The notes beneath the pieces were generated by a model. That model did no database searches. It saw only the letters and a list, made by a program, of their open reading frames with translations, and was not told the origin of the DNA. Position numbers and translations under genes: made by a program. A stretch of 6,986 nucleotides of DNA from Thermodesulfobacteriota bacterium (GTDB lineage Bacteria > Desulfobacterota > Desulfomonilia > Desulfomonilales > Desulfomonilaceae): assembly GCA_030837305.1 (NCBI GenBank), contig JAUPKT010000160.1, positions 1 through 6,986 on the forward strand, written 5' to 3'. Each line of letters opens with the position of its first letter. The stretch's first letter is position 1. This document shows, one piece after another, positions 1 to 6,141 of this stretch.

Positions 1-2640
1 CGGCTTGAACGCATCGGCAATATTCGATCCGATGGACGCCCCATCATCGGTCTGGACTCTCGGGATCTCCTGGAAATCGCCCTGGAGTGCTCGCCCGAAA
101 GTTTCGTGATCCCGGCCCATATCTGGACTCCCTGGTTTTCGGTCCTAGGTTCAAAGTCCGGCTTTGACTCTGTGGAGGAGTGTTACAGGGATCTCTCTCC
201 TCATATTGTTGCACTCGAAACGGGTTTATCGTCTGATCCCGCCATGAATTACCGACTTTCAAGTCTTGACGGCTATGCGCTGGTGTCAAATTCGGACACT
301 CACTCTCCATCACGGTTGGGCAGAGAGTGCAATGTTTTCTCCGGCACTCCTAGCTACCCGTCCATCCTTAGGGGCCTCCGTGCTGGTTCGCACATATCGA
401 CGAACGTGACACGAGATTCAATCAAAGACTGCTATCTTGGGAGAGCTAAGCCTTTTCAGCCCGATCAAGATGGCTTTGTCGGAACAGTGGAGTTCTTCCC
501 GGAGGAAGGCAAGTATCACGTTGACGGACATAGAAAGTGCTCTGTTCGCCTTGACCCCATGGAAACACAGAGCGTGAATGAGAGATGTCCCGTTTGTGGT
601 CATCCCGTGACTGTCGGGGTTATGAACAGGGTCGATCAACTGGCAGACAGAAATCCTGATTTCAATCCCACCGGCCGGCCGCCATTCTGGCGCATGCTCC
701 CGCTACAGGAAGTGTTGGGGCAAATACTCGGGACCGGTCCAAACTCAAAGAAGGTTCTCGCCGCGTACACTGAAATGATCCGTCGATTTGGTCCGGAAAT
801 CCCCCTTCTTTGCTTTCAACCCCTCGAAGAGATGTCCGAACAGGCCCCGCCCGTGTTTATCGAGGCACTCCGAAGAGTCAGGGAGGGGGACGTGAATATC
901 AAGGCGGGTTATGATGGACAATACGGGACCGTTGAGTTGTTTGAGCCAGGGGAAACCGACCGTTTTGCCGGTCAGCTTGGTTTTTTTCAAGTATCCAGAC
1001 CCACGAAAACCCCAGTCAAATATGTTTCGTCAAGGCAATTCCTTCTGAGAAAGCCGACAGTGCAAGCGGGTGAATGTACGTCAGCACCGTTATCTGCTGA
1101 CCTCAACCAACGCCAGCGTATGGCCGTCCATACCATTCCCGGACCAGTTTTGGTCCAGGCGGGTCCAGGCTCCGGGAAAACCCTCACCCTGGTGCAGAGA
1201 ATCTTTCACCTCATGGAGAGCGGTGTTGCCACCCCCAGTGAGATCATAACAGTGACCTTCACGCGAAAGGCTGCTGAAGAGATCAAGGCAAGGCTCGCCA
1301 CAGCGCTTCCCTCGCACGAAGGGGAGAGTTGCTGGGTGGGTACGTTTCATCAACTCGGACTGAGAATACTGGATTTGTTGGCGAGTCGCGACCTAATCTC
1401 CAATGGACCGCGCATTCTTGAAGACGACGAGGCGAAGCAATTTTTTCGACAAGCGCTGACCAAGTGCAAGATACCCCAGGACAAGAATGTCTTGAGCCGT
1501 TTGTTTAACCAGATGAGCCTGCTTAAACAAGGGGTCACATACCCCACAACAGAACCTGACGAAGGCCTCGTCCTCGAACTAACCGCGTGCTACCAAGACA
1601 TCCTGCGAGAGCACAATGTGTTGGACATGGATGATCTCATCCGTCGGCCTGTGGAGCTTCTGAAACGAAGTCCATCAGTTGCCGAAGAGTTGACGTCGCC
1701 TTGGACACAGATCCTCGTGGATGAGTTCCAAGATGTGAACAAGTGCCAATACGAATTGTTCTGCCTTCTGGCAGGGCCTTCCGGCCATGGCGCCTTCTGT
1801 ATTGGAGACCCGGACCAGGCGATTTACGGATTTCGTGGAGCCGACAGGGAGTTGTTTCTCCAGATGGCTAGAGATTACCCTGGGTGTAAGATTATTCATC
1901 TCAACAAGAACTATCGGTCTCAAGAACACATATTGACGGCGGCCCGCCTTGTCTTGGGACCGCAATATTCCAATGAGGAACTCGTTACACGGAATGCCGG
2001 AACACATCCCGTGAGAATTGTGAGGGTAGTAACCGCTCAGGACGAGGGCAGATTTATCACTCGGAGTATAGAACGACTCTTGGGTGGATCATCGTTCATT
2101 ACGGTGGACTCCGGACAAGACGTTCCATCCAATGGCGCTGTAGGTTTTCGGGACATCGCAGTCCTCTACCGCTTGAACGCAGTAGGTGATTCTCTTGAGA
2201 AGATGTTTGTGGAATCGGGCATTCCCTATCAGCGGTCAAAAAGAAAGAAACCTGAACAAGAGCTTGACCATCTCGATCTTAGGGCAGAGGCTGTGACCCT
2301 TATGACCATTCATGCTGCCAAGGGTCTCGAGTTCCCAGTTGTGTTCATTGCGGGATGTGAGGATGGCTTGGTGCCATATTGCGAGTCCACTCGAAATCTG
2401 TTTCAGGAACACAATCTGAATGAGGAACAGCGCCTCCTGTACGTAGCCATGACCAGGGCAAAAAAGATCCTCTATATCACCATGGCGTCGCGAAGGACTT
2501 TGTTCGGACACAGACTTCCAGGACTTCCTTCTCGGTTCTTGCCCCGACCTTCTCACGCTCCATTCGTATTCGAGGACTGTGTCCCGACATCCCACCATAG
2601 GGGTAATCCTTATCCTAAGCAGTGCAATTTCTTTGAATAA
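1..2640 (+). CDS. EndoQ-like PHP endonuclease fused to UvrD/PcrA-type SF1 helicase (5' end outside window)
   Basis: The frame is open from base 1, so the gene starts upstream; 879 residues are visible (numbered from base 1). Residues 1 to about 330 resemble endonuclease Q (PHP fold), which in archaea nicks 5' of uracil, hypoxanthine, xanthine and abasic sites. Visible metal-ligand candidates are H40 (PAH), E73 (LETG) and D99/H101 (SDTHS). A zinc ribbon follows (H177, C180, C196, C199), then a helix-hairpin-helix-like stretch near 225-255. From about 369 an SF1A helicase begins: Q motif N369-R373, Walker A GPGSGKT 388-394, GTFH ending at H450, DEFQD 574-578, GDPDQAIYGFRGAD 602-615, NYRS 637-640, TIHAAKGLEF 769-778, and motif VI with R819. 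Only about 130 residues separate NYRS from motif V, so most of subdomain 2B is missing. The C-terminus QCNFFE resembles a beta-clamp peptide. All catalytic helicase motifs are intact. Nick-and-unwind repair by one polypeptide is inference. Confidence 0.9.
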   Translation, partial: RLERIGNIRSDGRPIIGLDSRDLLEIALECSPESFVIPAHIWTPWFSVLGSKSGFDSVEECYRDLSPHIVALETGLSSDPAMNYRLSSLDGYALVSNSDTHSPSRLGRECNVFSGTPSYPSILRGLRAGSHISTNVTRDSIKDCYLGRAKPFQPDQDGFVGTVEFFPEEGKYHVDGHRKCSVRLDPMETQSVNERCPVCGHPVTVGVMNRVDQLADRNPDFNPTGRPPFWRMLPLQEVLGQILGTGPNSKKVLAAYTEMIRRFGPEIPLLCFQPLEEMSEQAPPVFIEALRRVREGDVNIKAGYDGQYGTVELFEPGETDRFAGQLGFFQVSRPTKTPVKYVSSRQFLLRKPTVQAGECTSAPLSADLNQRQRMAVHTIPGPVLVQAGPGSGKTLTLVQRIFHLMESGVATPSEIITVTFTRKAAEEIKARLATALPSHEGESCWVGTFHQLGLRILDLLASRDLISNGPRILEDDEAKQFFRQALTKCKIPQDKNVLSRLFNQMSLLKQGVTYPTTEPDEGLVLELTACYQDILREHNVLDMDDLIRRPVELLKRSPSVAEELTSPWTQILVDEFQDVNKCQYELFCLLAGPSGHGAFCIGDPDQAIYGFRGADRELFLQMARDYPGCKIIHLNKNYRSQEHILTAARLVLGPQYSNEELVTRNAGTHPVRIVRVVTAQDEGRFITRSIERLLGGSSFITVDSGQDVPSNGAVGFRDIAVLYRLNAVGDSLEKMFVESGIPYQRSKRKKPEQELDHLDLRAEAVTLMTIHAAKGLEFPVVFIAGCEDGLVPYCESTRNLFQEHNLNEEQRLLYVAMTRAKKILYITMASRRTLFGHRLPGLPSRFLPRPSHAPFVFEDCVPTSHHRGNPYPKQCNFFE

Positions 2641-2701
2641 TTGTGCATTTGATTCTCTCGTCGTGCGTCATGGGCCATAGGAAAAACCAGCTGAGAGCTG
2701 C

Positions 2702-2741
2702 TTGACATTCCTTGAATATTAGGATATTTGTATATTAATAA
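2702..2741 (+). promoter_or_regulatory. Candidate sigma-70 promoter region for the thiol-redox / selenoprotein / arsR operon
   Basis: A perfect -35 hexamer TTGACA lies at 2702-2707. At 17 bases spacing the -10 is only TATTTG (2725-2730, three matches). An alternative is TTGAAT (2712-2717) with TAATAA (2736-2741) at 18 bases. The stretch is strikingly AT-rich compared with the flanking coding DNA and lies 20-60 bases before the first operon gene. The -10 assignment is uncertain. Confidence 0.45.
2715..2736. promoter_or_regulatory. AT-rich inverted repeat overlapping the promoter, possible ArsR-type operator
   Basis: The 22-base stretch has the symmetric layout AATAT-N4-ATAT-N4-ATATT, with 14 of 22 positions self-complementary. 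Many ArsR/SmtB-family operators are AT-rich imperfect inverted repeats overlapping the promoter, and the operon downstream encodes an ArsR-family protein. Autoregulation would fit, but low complexity could give such symmetry by chance. Confidence 0.35.
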
Positions 2742-2753
2742 AATGAAATGAGC

Positions 2754-2758
2754 GGAGG
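2754..2758 (+). promoter_or_regulatory. Shine-Dalgarno GGAGG, awkwardly close to the annotated ATG
   Basis: GGAGG ends only two bases before the ATG at 2761, closer than the usual 5-9 bases. The in-frame GTG at 2770 lies 11 bases after it and would remove three residues without affecting the signal peptide. ATG 2748 lies upstream of the motif, is out of frame and reads to a TAG after 20 codons. The true start is therefore 2761 or 2770. Confidence 0.5.
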
Positions 2759-2760
2759 CG

Positions 2761-3474
2761 ATGCGAACGGTGGAGCGACCTCAAAGAACATTCCCAAACA
2801 AACTTCTTAGATTATCGATGATAGGTTTGTTTGTTTTCATTGCGATATCTGACCGTCCCGCCGGTGCAAATGAAGTGCTGGGTGATTTTCAACTCTATTC
2901 AAAGCCGGTTCCGGCTGGAGACTTGAGAATGGCAACCCCCGAGGGGGGTCTAATCCGGCTTTCAGACTTGCGGGGCAGCGTCGTAATACTCAACTTCTGG
3001 AGAAAAGATTGCCCCTACTGTGTGACAGAAAAAGGATCACTAAGGACCATGCTTCAATCCCTAGGGCGGTCCGATCTCAAAATCGTGTGTGCAGATTTCT
3101 GGGACAACCCCACCTGGGTAAAATCCTTTGGTAAGACAGCCGGAAAGGAGCTTGTCGTTACTGCAAGACCTATTGATTTCAATCCGGTCTTGGAGAACAA
3201 GGTAAAGGGCAGACTCATGGGATATTTCGTATTGAACGACGCGCAAGAAGCAGTGTACGAGGTTAAGGGATTCCCCTCAAGCTATGTCATTGACAAGAAA
3301 GGTAATGTGATCGCTTTCCATCATGGCATGGCGGTATGGACATCGACTCCGGTGAGAAACTGGCTGAAGAAAGTTTTGGGTGGACCCAAGGATACGCCTG
3401 TTTCTTCTGAGAATGGCCCCGACATTCCGGATTGGTTGGACCGTCTGCTCGTCAAAATTCCCACTGCATCTTGA
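2761..3474 (+). CDS. Exported TlpA/ResA-like thioredoxin-fold protein with CPYC active site
   Basis: A 237-residue thiol-disulfide oxidoreductase-like protein. The N-terminus has a basic region (R2, R6, R9, K14, R17), a hydrophobic core at about residues 20-29 and an AGA/N cleavage-like site after A36, so the mature protein should act outside the cytoplasmic membrane. The LSDLRG...VVILNFW stretch and C84-P-Y-C87 are the usual start of a TlpA/AhpC-TSA-type thioredoxin fold. P172 (GFPSSYVIDKKGN) matches the cis-proline strand and the following hairpin. A tail of about 30 residues follows the fold. Substrate and partner cannot be told. It is the first gene of a probable operon with the small selenoprotein candidate (100 bases downstream) and the ArsR regulator. 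Reductase versus oxidase activity is not deducible from CPYC alone. ATG 2818 is an unlikely start because it would remove the basic signal region. Confidence 0.85.
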   Translation: MRTVERPQRTFPNKLLRLSMIGLFVFIAISDRPAGANEVLGDFQLYSKPVPAGDLRMATPEGGLIRLSDLRGSVVILNFWRKDCPYCVTEKGSLRTMLQSLGRSDLKIVCADFWDNPTWVKSFGKTAGKELVVTARPIDFNPVLENKVKGRLMGYFVLNDAQEAVYEVKGFPSSYVIDKKGNVIAFHHGMAVWTSTPVRNWLKKVLGGPKDTPVSSENGPDIPDWLDRLLVKIPTAS

Positions 3475-3574
3475 TTCTGGTCTGATGTGGCGTTGGTAAT
3501 TCAATGGGACATAGAGAGAGAAAAGGTTGTGTGGGGGGAGAAGTAGCGATTGTAGAGGAAAGTAGGCAACAATA

Positions 3575-3754
3575 ATGGAAGTTCTCATCTTAGTGGCCGT
3601 AATCGCGGGATGGATAGTCCTTAACAAGTTCATATTACCTCGTCTTGGGATCTCCACGTGAATGTCCCCGACTTGCGCTCCGGGGGAGCGAGACAAAACC
3701 CATGGCCACGATTCGCGTGGCAGGGGAAATGGGCGAGAACAGAAGGTCATTTAG
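3575..3754 (+). CDS. Candidate 59-residue membrane selenoprotein, TGA at 3659-3661 read as selenocysteine
   Basis: ATG 3575 opens a 28-codon ORF whose first 17 residues are nearly all hydrophobic (MEVLILVAVIAGWIVLN) and are followed by K18 and R23. This suggests one membrane helix with the C-terminal part in the cytoplasm. It meets TGA at 3659-3661 after LGIST. Beyond it the same frame stays open for 30 codons to TAG 3752-3754, giving U29-M-S-P-T-C34 and then a hydrophilic tail rich in G, R, D and H. A GC-rich hairpin at bacterial-SECIS distance follows the TGA (separate entry). The TAG lies two bases before the arsR ATG. The ribosome site is weak (AGTAGG 3561-3566). The sequence shows the ORF, the TGA, the hairpin and the downstream Cys; Sec insertion is inference. 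The alternative is a 28-residue peptide ending at TGA (3575-3661), overlapping a GTG start for arsR. I cannot name the family. Confidence 0.55.
3676..3690 (+). promoter_or_regulatory. Candidate bacterial SECIS hairpin downstream of in-frame TGA
   Basis: CGCTCC (3676-3681) pairs perfectly with GGAGCG (3685-3690) around a GGG loop (3682-3684). The stem can extend weakly through T3673-A3693 and T3674-G3692 past a G/A mismatch. The stem starts 14 bases after the TGA and 20 bases separate the TGA from the loop. The bacterial SECIS model, as I recall it, asks for a stem, a loop of 3-14 bases with a G in its first two positions, and about 16-37 bases between UGA and loop; all are met. No T-tract follows, so it is not an intrinsic terminator. 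Confidence 0.5.
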
Positions 3755-3756
3755 GC

Positions 3757-4158
3757 ATGCAACACACCAGCAGTTTTGACAGAGTGTCCATCGTGGCACG
3801 AGAGGACGCATCCTCGGAACACTTCGGAAGCCTTCAACAAGTCACTGACGATGTCCGCGCCGACCAGCTCATGATGGAGATCAAGAAGAAGGACTTTGCT
3901 CGAGAGGCGGAAATATTCAAGGCACTCGGTCACCCTATTCGGCTCAAGATTGTCTATGGTCTCTTGAAGATGGGCGGCTGCAATGTGAAAAACATGCAGG
4001 AATGCCTGGGCCTCCATCAGGCTACCGTGTCCCAGCACCTCATTCACCTCAAGAGTAGAGGCATTATCACATCAACTCGCCAGGGCTTGGAAATGGTGTA
4101 CGCCGTGACTGATGCTTGGGCCAAGTGCGTCATAGATAACATTGAGAAGAGGACTTAG
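3757..4158 (+). CDS. ArsR/SmtB-family winged-helix transcriptional regulator
   Basis: From ATG 3757 this is a 133-residue protein. An unusual, low-similarity N-terminal extension of about 40 residues precedes the core, which starts at EAEIFKALGHPIRLKIVYGLL. The helix-turn-helix is seen in NMQECLGLHQATVSQHLIHLKSRGIITSTRQG, a typical ArsR recognition helix and wing. The classic ELCVCDL metal motif is absent. The cysteines C75 and C83 flank the helix before the recognition helix and C124 lies near the C-terminus, so thiol or metalloid sensing is possible but unproven. Start choice matters: GTG 3658 would give 166 residues and overlap the upstream gene for its whole post-TGA part. ATG 3757 has AAGG ten bases upstream and begins two bases after the upstream TAG. 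ATG 3871 would give a family-sized 95-residue protein but has no ribosome site. It probably represses its own operon from the inverted repeat at 2715-2736 (inference). Confidence 0.85.
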   Translation: MQHTSSFDRVSIVAREDASSEHFGSLQQVTDDVRADQLMMEIKKKDFAREAEIFKALGHPIRLKIVYGLLKMGGCNVKNMQECLGLHQATVSQHLIHLKSRGIITSTRQGLEMVYAVTDAWAKCVIDNIEKRT

Positions 4159-4212
4159 GAAGCACAAGTCCACAATCTCAGAGATGTTTGAGGCACGCGT
4201 TGTCTTCCGAAG

Positions 4213-4228
4213 TAACCTGATCAGGTTA
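4213..4228. promoter_or_regulatory. Perfect 16-base palindrome in the arsR-nikR gap
   Basis: TAACCTGATCAGGTTA is identical to its own reverse complement. It lies 54 bases after the arsR stop and about 130 bases before nikR. As RNA it could only form a 6-bp stem with a GATC loop, and no T-run follows, so an operator for a dimeric regulator is more likely than a terminator. The regulator is unknown. Confidence 0.4.
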
Positions 4229-4267
4229 AGCAGTTGCAGGGCCGGGTCATAATACACATTATTTTTG

Positions 4268-4295
4268 TTGCGACGTGTGGAAATTTCTGTAGAAC
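4268..4295 (+). promoter_or_regulatory. Weak candidate promoter for nikR
   Basis: TTGCGA (4268-4273) and TAGAAC (4290-4295) are spaced by 16 bases, each matching four of six consensus positions. A second -10-like box, TAGAAT at 4312-4317, matches five of six but lacks a good -35. CACA (4255-4258) and TGTG (4276-4279) form a spaced inverted pair here, loosely like the wide half-site spacing of NikR operators. This is too short to call a NikR site. Confidence 0.25.
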
Positions 4296-4330
4296 AAATG
4301 TGGCTCCGCACTAGAATTTCAAGAAAGCGC

Positions 4331-4342
4331 TGTCTTAAGACA
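4331..4342. promoter_or_regulatory. 12-base perfect palindrome abutting the nikR ribosome-binding site
   Basis: TGTCTTAAGACA is its own reverse complement. It overlaps the first base of the purine-rich ribosome site at 4342-4351, so a protein bound here, or a small hairpin, could affect nikR expression. No regulator is identified. Confidence 0.25.
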
Positions 4343-4359
4343 AAGGAGAGGATACTCAC

Positions 4360-4779
4360 ATGAGTGAATTGGCTCGATTTGGAGTGTCTATACCCGATGA
4401 TTTACTGGAGAAATTCGATGTCTTGATCAGGGGAAAGGGCTACAATAACCGGTCTGAGGCTATCCGCGATCTCATCAGAGATCGCCTTGTGGAGGAGATA
4501 TGGACCGAGGCTGATCAGGACGTTGTGGGTACGGCGACCGTTGTTTATAACCATGAGCAAAGCGACCTAGCCCAGAAACTTACAGAGATTCAGCATCAGA
4601 AACACGATCTCATCATCTCTGCCGTTCACGTCCATCTGGATTATCATAACTGCTTGGAAGTACTCATCATGAGGGGCCATCCCGATGAAGTCAAAAGGGC
4701 CGGTGAGCTTCTCATATCCACCAGAGGGGTCAAGCACGGAAAAATAACCATGACAACAACGGGCAAAGATCTCGAATAA
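4360..4779 (+). CDS. nikR: Nickel-responsive transcriptional repressor NikR
   Basis: A complete 139-residue ribbon-helix-helix ACT-type repressor, which in characterised species binds DNA when loaded with Ni(II) and shuts down nickel uptake. The N-terminal strand RFGVSIP (R6, G8, S10 at the DNA-contact positions) is followed by the signature [15 protein letters not shown] at 27-41, including E33 and D37 at the second metal site seen in E. coli NikR. The C-terminal domain keeps the square-planar nickel ligands: H79 (QHQKHD), H90 and H92 (HVH) and C98, aligning with H76, H87, H89 and C95 of E. coli NikR. A strong ribosome site AAAGGAGAGG (4342-4351) lies eight bases before the ATG, which fixes the start. 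It appears to be a single-gene unit. No nickel transporter or nickel enzyme is visible, so its targets must lie elsewhere. It is convergent with the next gene, with 59 bases between stop codons. Confidence 0.95.
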   Translation: MSELARFGVSIPDDLLEKFDVLIRGKGYNNRSEAIRDLIRDRLVEEIWTEADQDVVGTATVVYNHEQSDLAQKLTEIQHQKHDLIISAVHVHLDYHNCLEVLIMRGHPDEVKRAGELLISTRGVKHGKITMTTTGKDLE

Positions 4780-4838
4780 TAGACTGAAACGACCCTCTTG
4801 GAAGTCCGTTCAAGCTCGCTTCATTACCCGCATTCTCA

Positions 4839-5897
4839 CTATGCGTAAACCTTTGAGAAAGGAATTGGTCGTGCATCACCCTTGTTCGGGGGAGGTACGA
4901 GCAACTGCAGGTCGACAGTCAGCCACCTGAAATCCGGATTCAATTCCCTGAGCTTTCCATCCACTGGAGGCATGGAATGCTCGTTGCGCTTGTAACTCAC
5001 CAAGAAGATTCCCACTCCATAATTCTCCCTTTTATCAATCAAATATGAATCGATGAAATCCTTCTGTGTCATGTTTGTCTGCTGGGAAAGCTCCTTGATA
5101 TCAGAATCGGTGACCCTGATGAGGGCATATTTTGCCACACCCTGCTCGGAAAGACGTGTCAGCGATCGCGCCTCAGATGAGGCCACGTACACGGTAGAGA
5201 TAAAATCAAAGCGCTCGAGATATCTTGAGGCCAAGACTGCTGCGGTTCTACGCCCCCCCACCATGTGGTGAAACCCGTAATATTCGAATACTTTCTGTTG
5301 AAGGACGTCCCCGGTTTTCTCGCCTTTCTCGTAGAGATCTCTGGATAAGTAGCGTAAGTACCTCCCCAAGTCCTCTGCCGCTTGGGCAACAGGCCAGTCT
5401 ATCCGGACATGAAAATGCGAGATCCCAAAGCGGTAGCGTGTCTTGATGGACGGATCTCTCTGAATAAGAAGGGCAAAATCCGTCCGCATAAGTTCCTTCA
5501 TTACAAGTGGGAACGCACTGTCCTCGAAAAACCGGGTACGTTGATGAAACAAGTCTTGTAGGTCAAACAGGCCAAAGTTACCGAGGTTTTCTTTCGTGAG
5601 CTTGTTGTCATCCAAGAACCGGATGTGGGTTTTTGCCGAGTGAGGCAGCGTATTTTCTATGAACATCACTATAAAATGGCCATGGTCTGGGTACTCTGGT
5701 TCAACGATTCGTGCTTTCGGCTTGAGTTCCCGCATCTCCACGAATGGATAGTCTCTCTTTTTCCCTCTGATAGTGTGATATGACTCAATGAGGGCCTCGT
5801 TGATGAGCAAGCTGTCCAGCTCGTCCCTCAGAAAGAAATATAAGCAACGGCGGAATCGTTCGTTCCAACTGATCTCGTTTCTGCGCAAAAAAGGCAT
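4839..5897 (-). CDS. Conserved-looking protein of unknown function, 352 residues
   Basis: I do not recognise this family. It is a long uninterrupted ORF with an ATG at 5897-5895 and GAGGA ten bases upstream, so it is very probably real. The protein appears soluble: there is no signal peptide and no hydrophobic run long enough for a membrane helix. It is rich in charged and aromatic residues. Histidine-containing stretches are HGHF (72-75), HFHV (161-164) and a FHHMVGGRRTA stretch in the middle, which could be metal or nucleotide sites, but no known catalytic pattern is evident. The C-terminal third (YVASSEARSLTRL...FRWLTVDLQLLVPPP) looks like an alpha/beta domain. It is transcribed toward nikR and away from the S1 gene, so it stands alone. 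A role as a regulatory or c-di-GMP/PilZ-like adaptor cannot be supported from the motifs seen. Confidence 0.8.
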   Translation of the reverse strand: MPFLRRNEISWNERFRRCLYFFLRDELDSLLINEALIESYHTIRGKKRDYPFVEMRELKPKARIVEPEYPDHGHFIVMFIENTLPHSAKTHIRFLDDNKLTKENLGNFGLFDLQDLFHQRTRFFEDSAFPLVMKELMRTDFALLIQRDPSIKTRYRFGISHFHVRIDWPVAQAAEDLGRYLRYLSRDLYEKGEKTGDVLQQKVFEYYGFHHMVGGRRTAAVLASRYLERFDFISTVYVASSEARSLTRLSEQGVAKYALIRVTDSDIKELSQQTNMTQKDFIDSYLIDKRENYGVGIFLVSYKRNEHSMPPVDGKLRELNPDFRWLTVDLQLLVPPPNKGDARPIPFSKVYA

Positions 5898-6080
5898 GAC
5901 CTAGATTTCCTCAACTAATCTCGTCTTCAATCCACACAAATGGTCTCTTAATCGTTACCACAAAAGGCTTGTTTTTTACAGGACGCTACTGGATTTTTTA
6001 ATGCGGCAACCCGAAGCTTTGATCCCAGATCACCTGTGGACAATATAGGGCTGCGTTTGTATTCCTGACGAGACCATCTA

Positions 6081-6108
6081 TTGTGATGATGAACTGATGT
6101 GATATAGA
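6081..6108 (+). promoter_or_regulatory. Candidate extended -10 promoter for the S1-domain gene
   Basis: TTGTGA (6081-6086) and TATAGA (6103-6108) are spaced by 16 bases. The -10 is preceded by TG one base upstream (6100-6101), the extended -10 arrangement. It lies about 35 bases before the start codon. The rest of the divergent gap 5898-6080 holds two T6 runs (near 5973 and 5994) and no other structure I can support. I found no convincing promoter for the leftward gene. Confidence 0.4.
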
Positions 6109-6141
6109 TAAGGTTCAAATACGGAGAGGAAGTTCCAAAGC

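Noticed and set aside
2688..2700. Small hairpin CAGCT-GAG-AGCTG after the nuclease-helicase gene, considered as a terminator.
   Set aside because: The stem is only five base pairs and no T-run follows; the next bases are the TTGACA promoter box.
3472..3501. The TGA ending the TlpA-like gene, tested as a second selenocysteine codon.
   Set aside because: The thioredoxin fold is already complete upstream, the readthrough has no nearby Cys or redox motif, and I saw no hairpin at SECIS distance.
3504..3575. A 23-codon ORF (ATG 3504, TAA 3573-3575) overlapping the small selenoprotein start by one base.
   Set aside because: There is no ribosome-binding site, the composition is non-descript, and the length is expected by chance.
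4184..4252. A 22-codon ORF (ATG 4184) in the arsR-nikR gap.
   Set aside because: It spans the palindrome, has no ribosome site and shows no protein-like features.
4829..4845. Hairpin CGCAT-N7-ATGCG between nikR and the convergent gene, considered as a shared terminator.
   Set aside because: The stem is short, there is no T-tract on either strand, and it overlaps the stop codon of the leftward gene.
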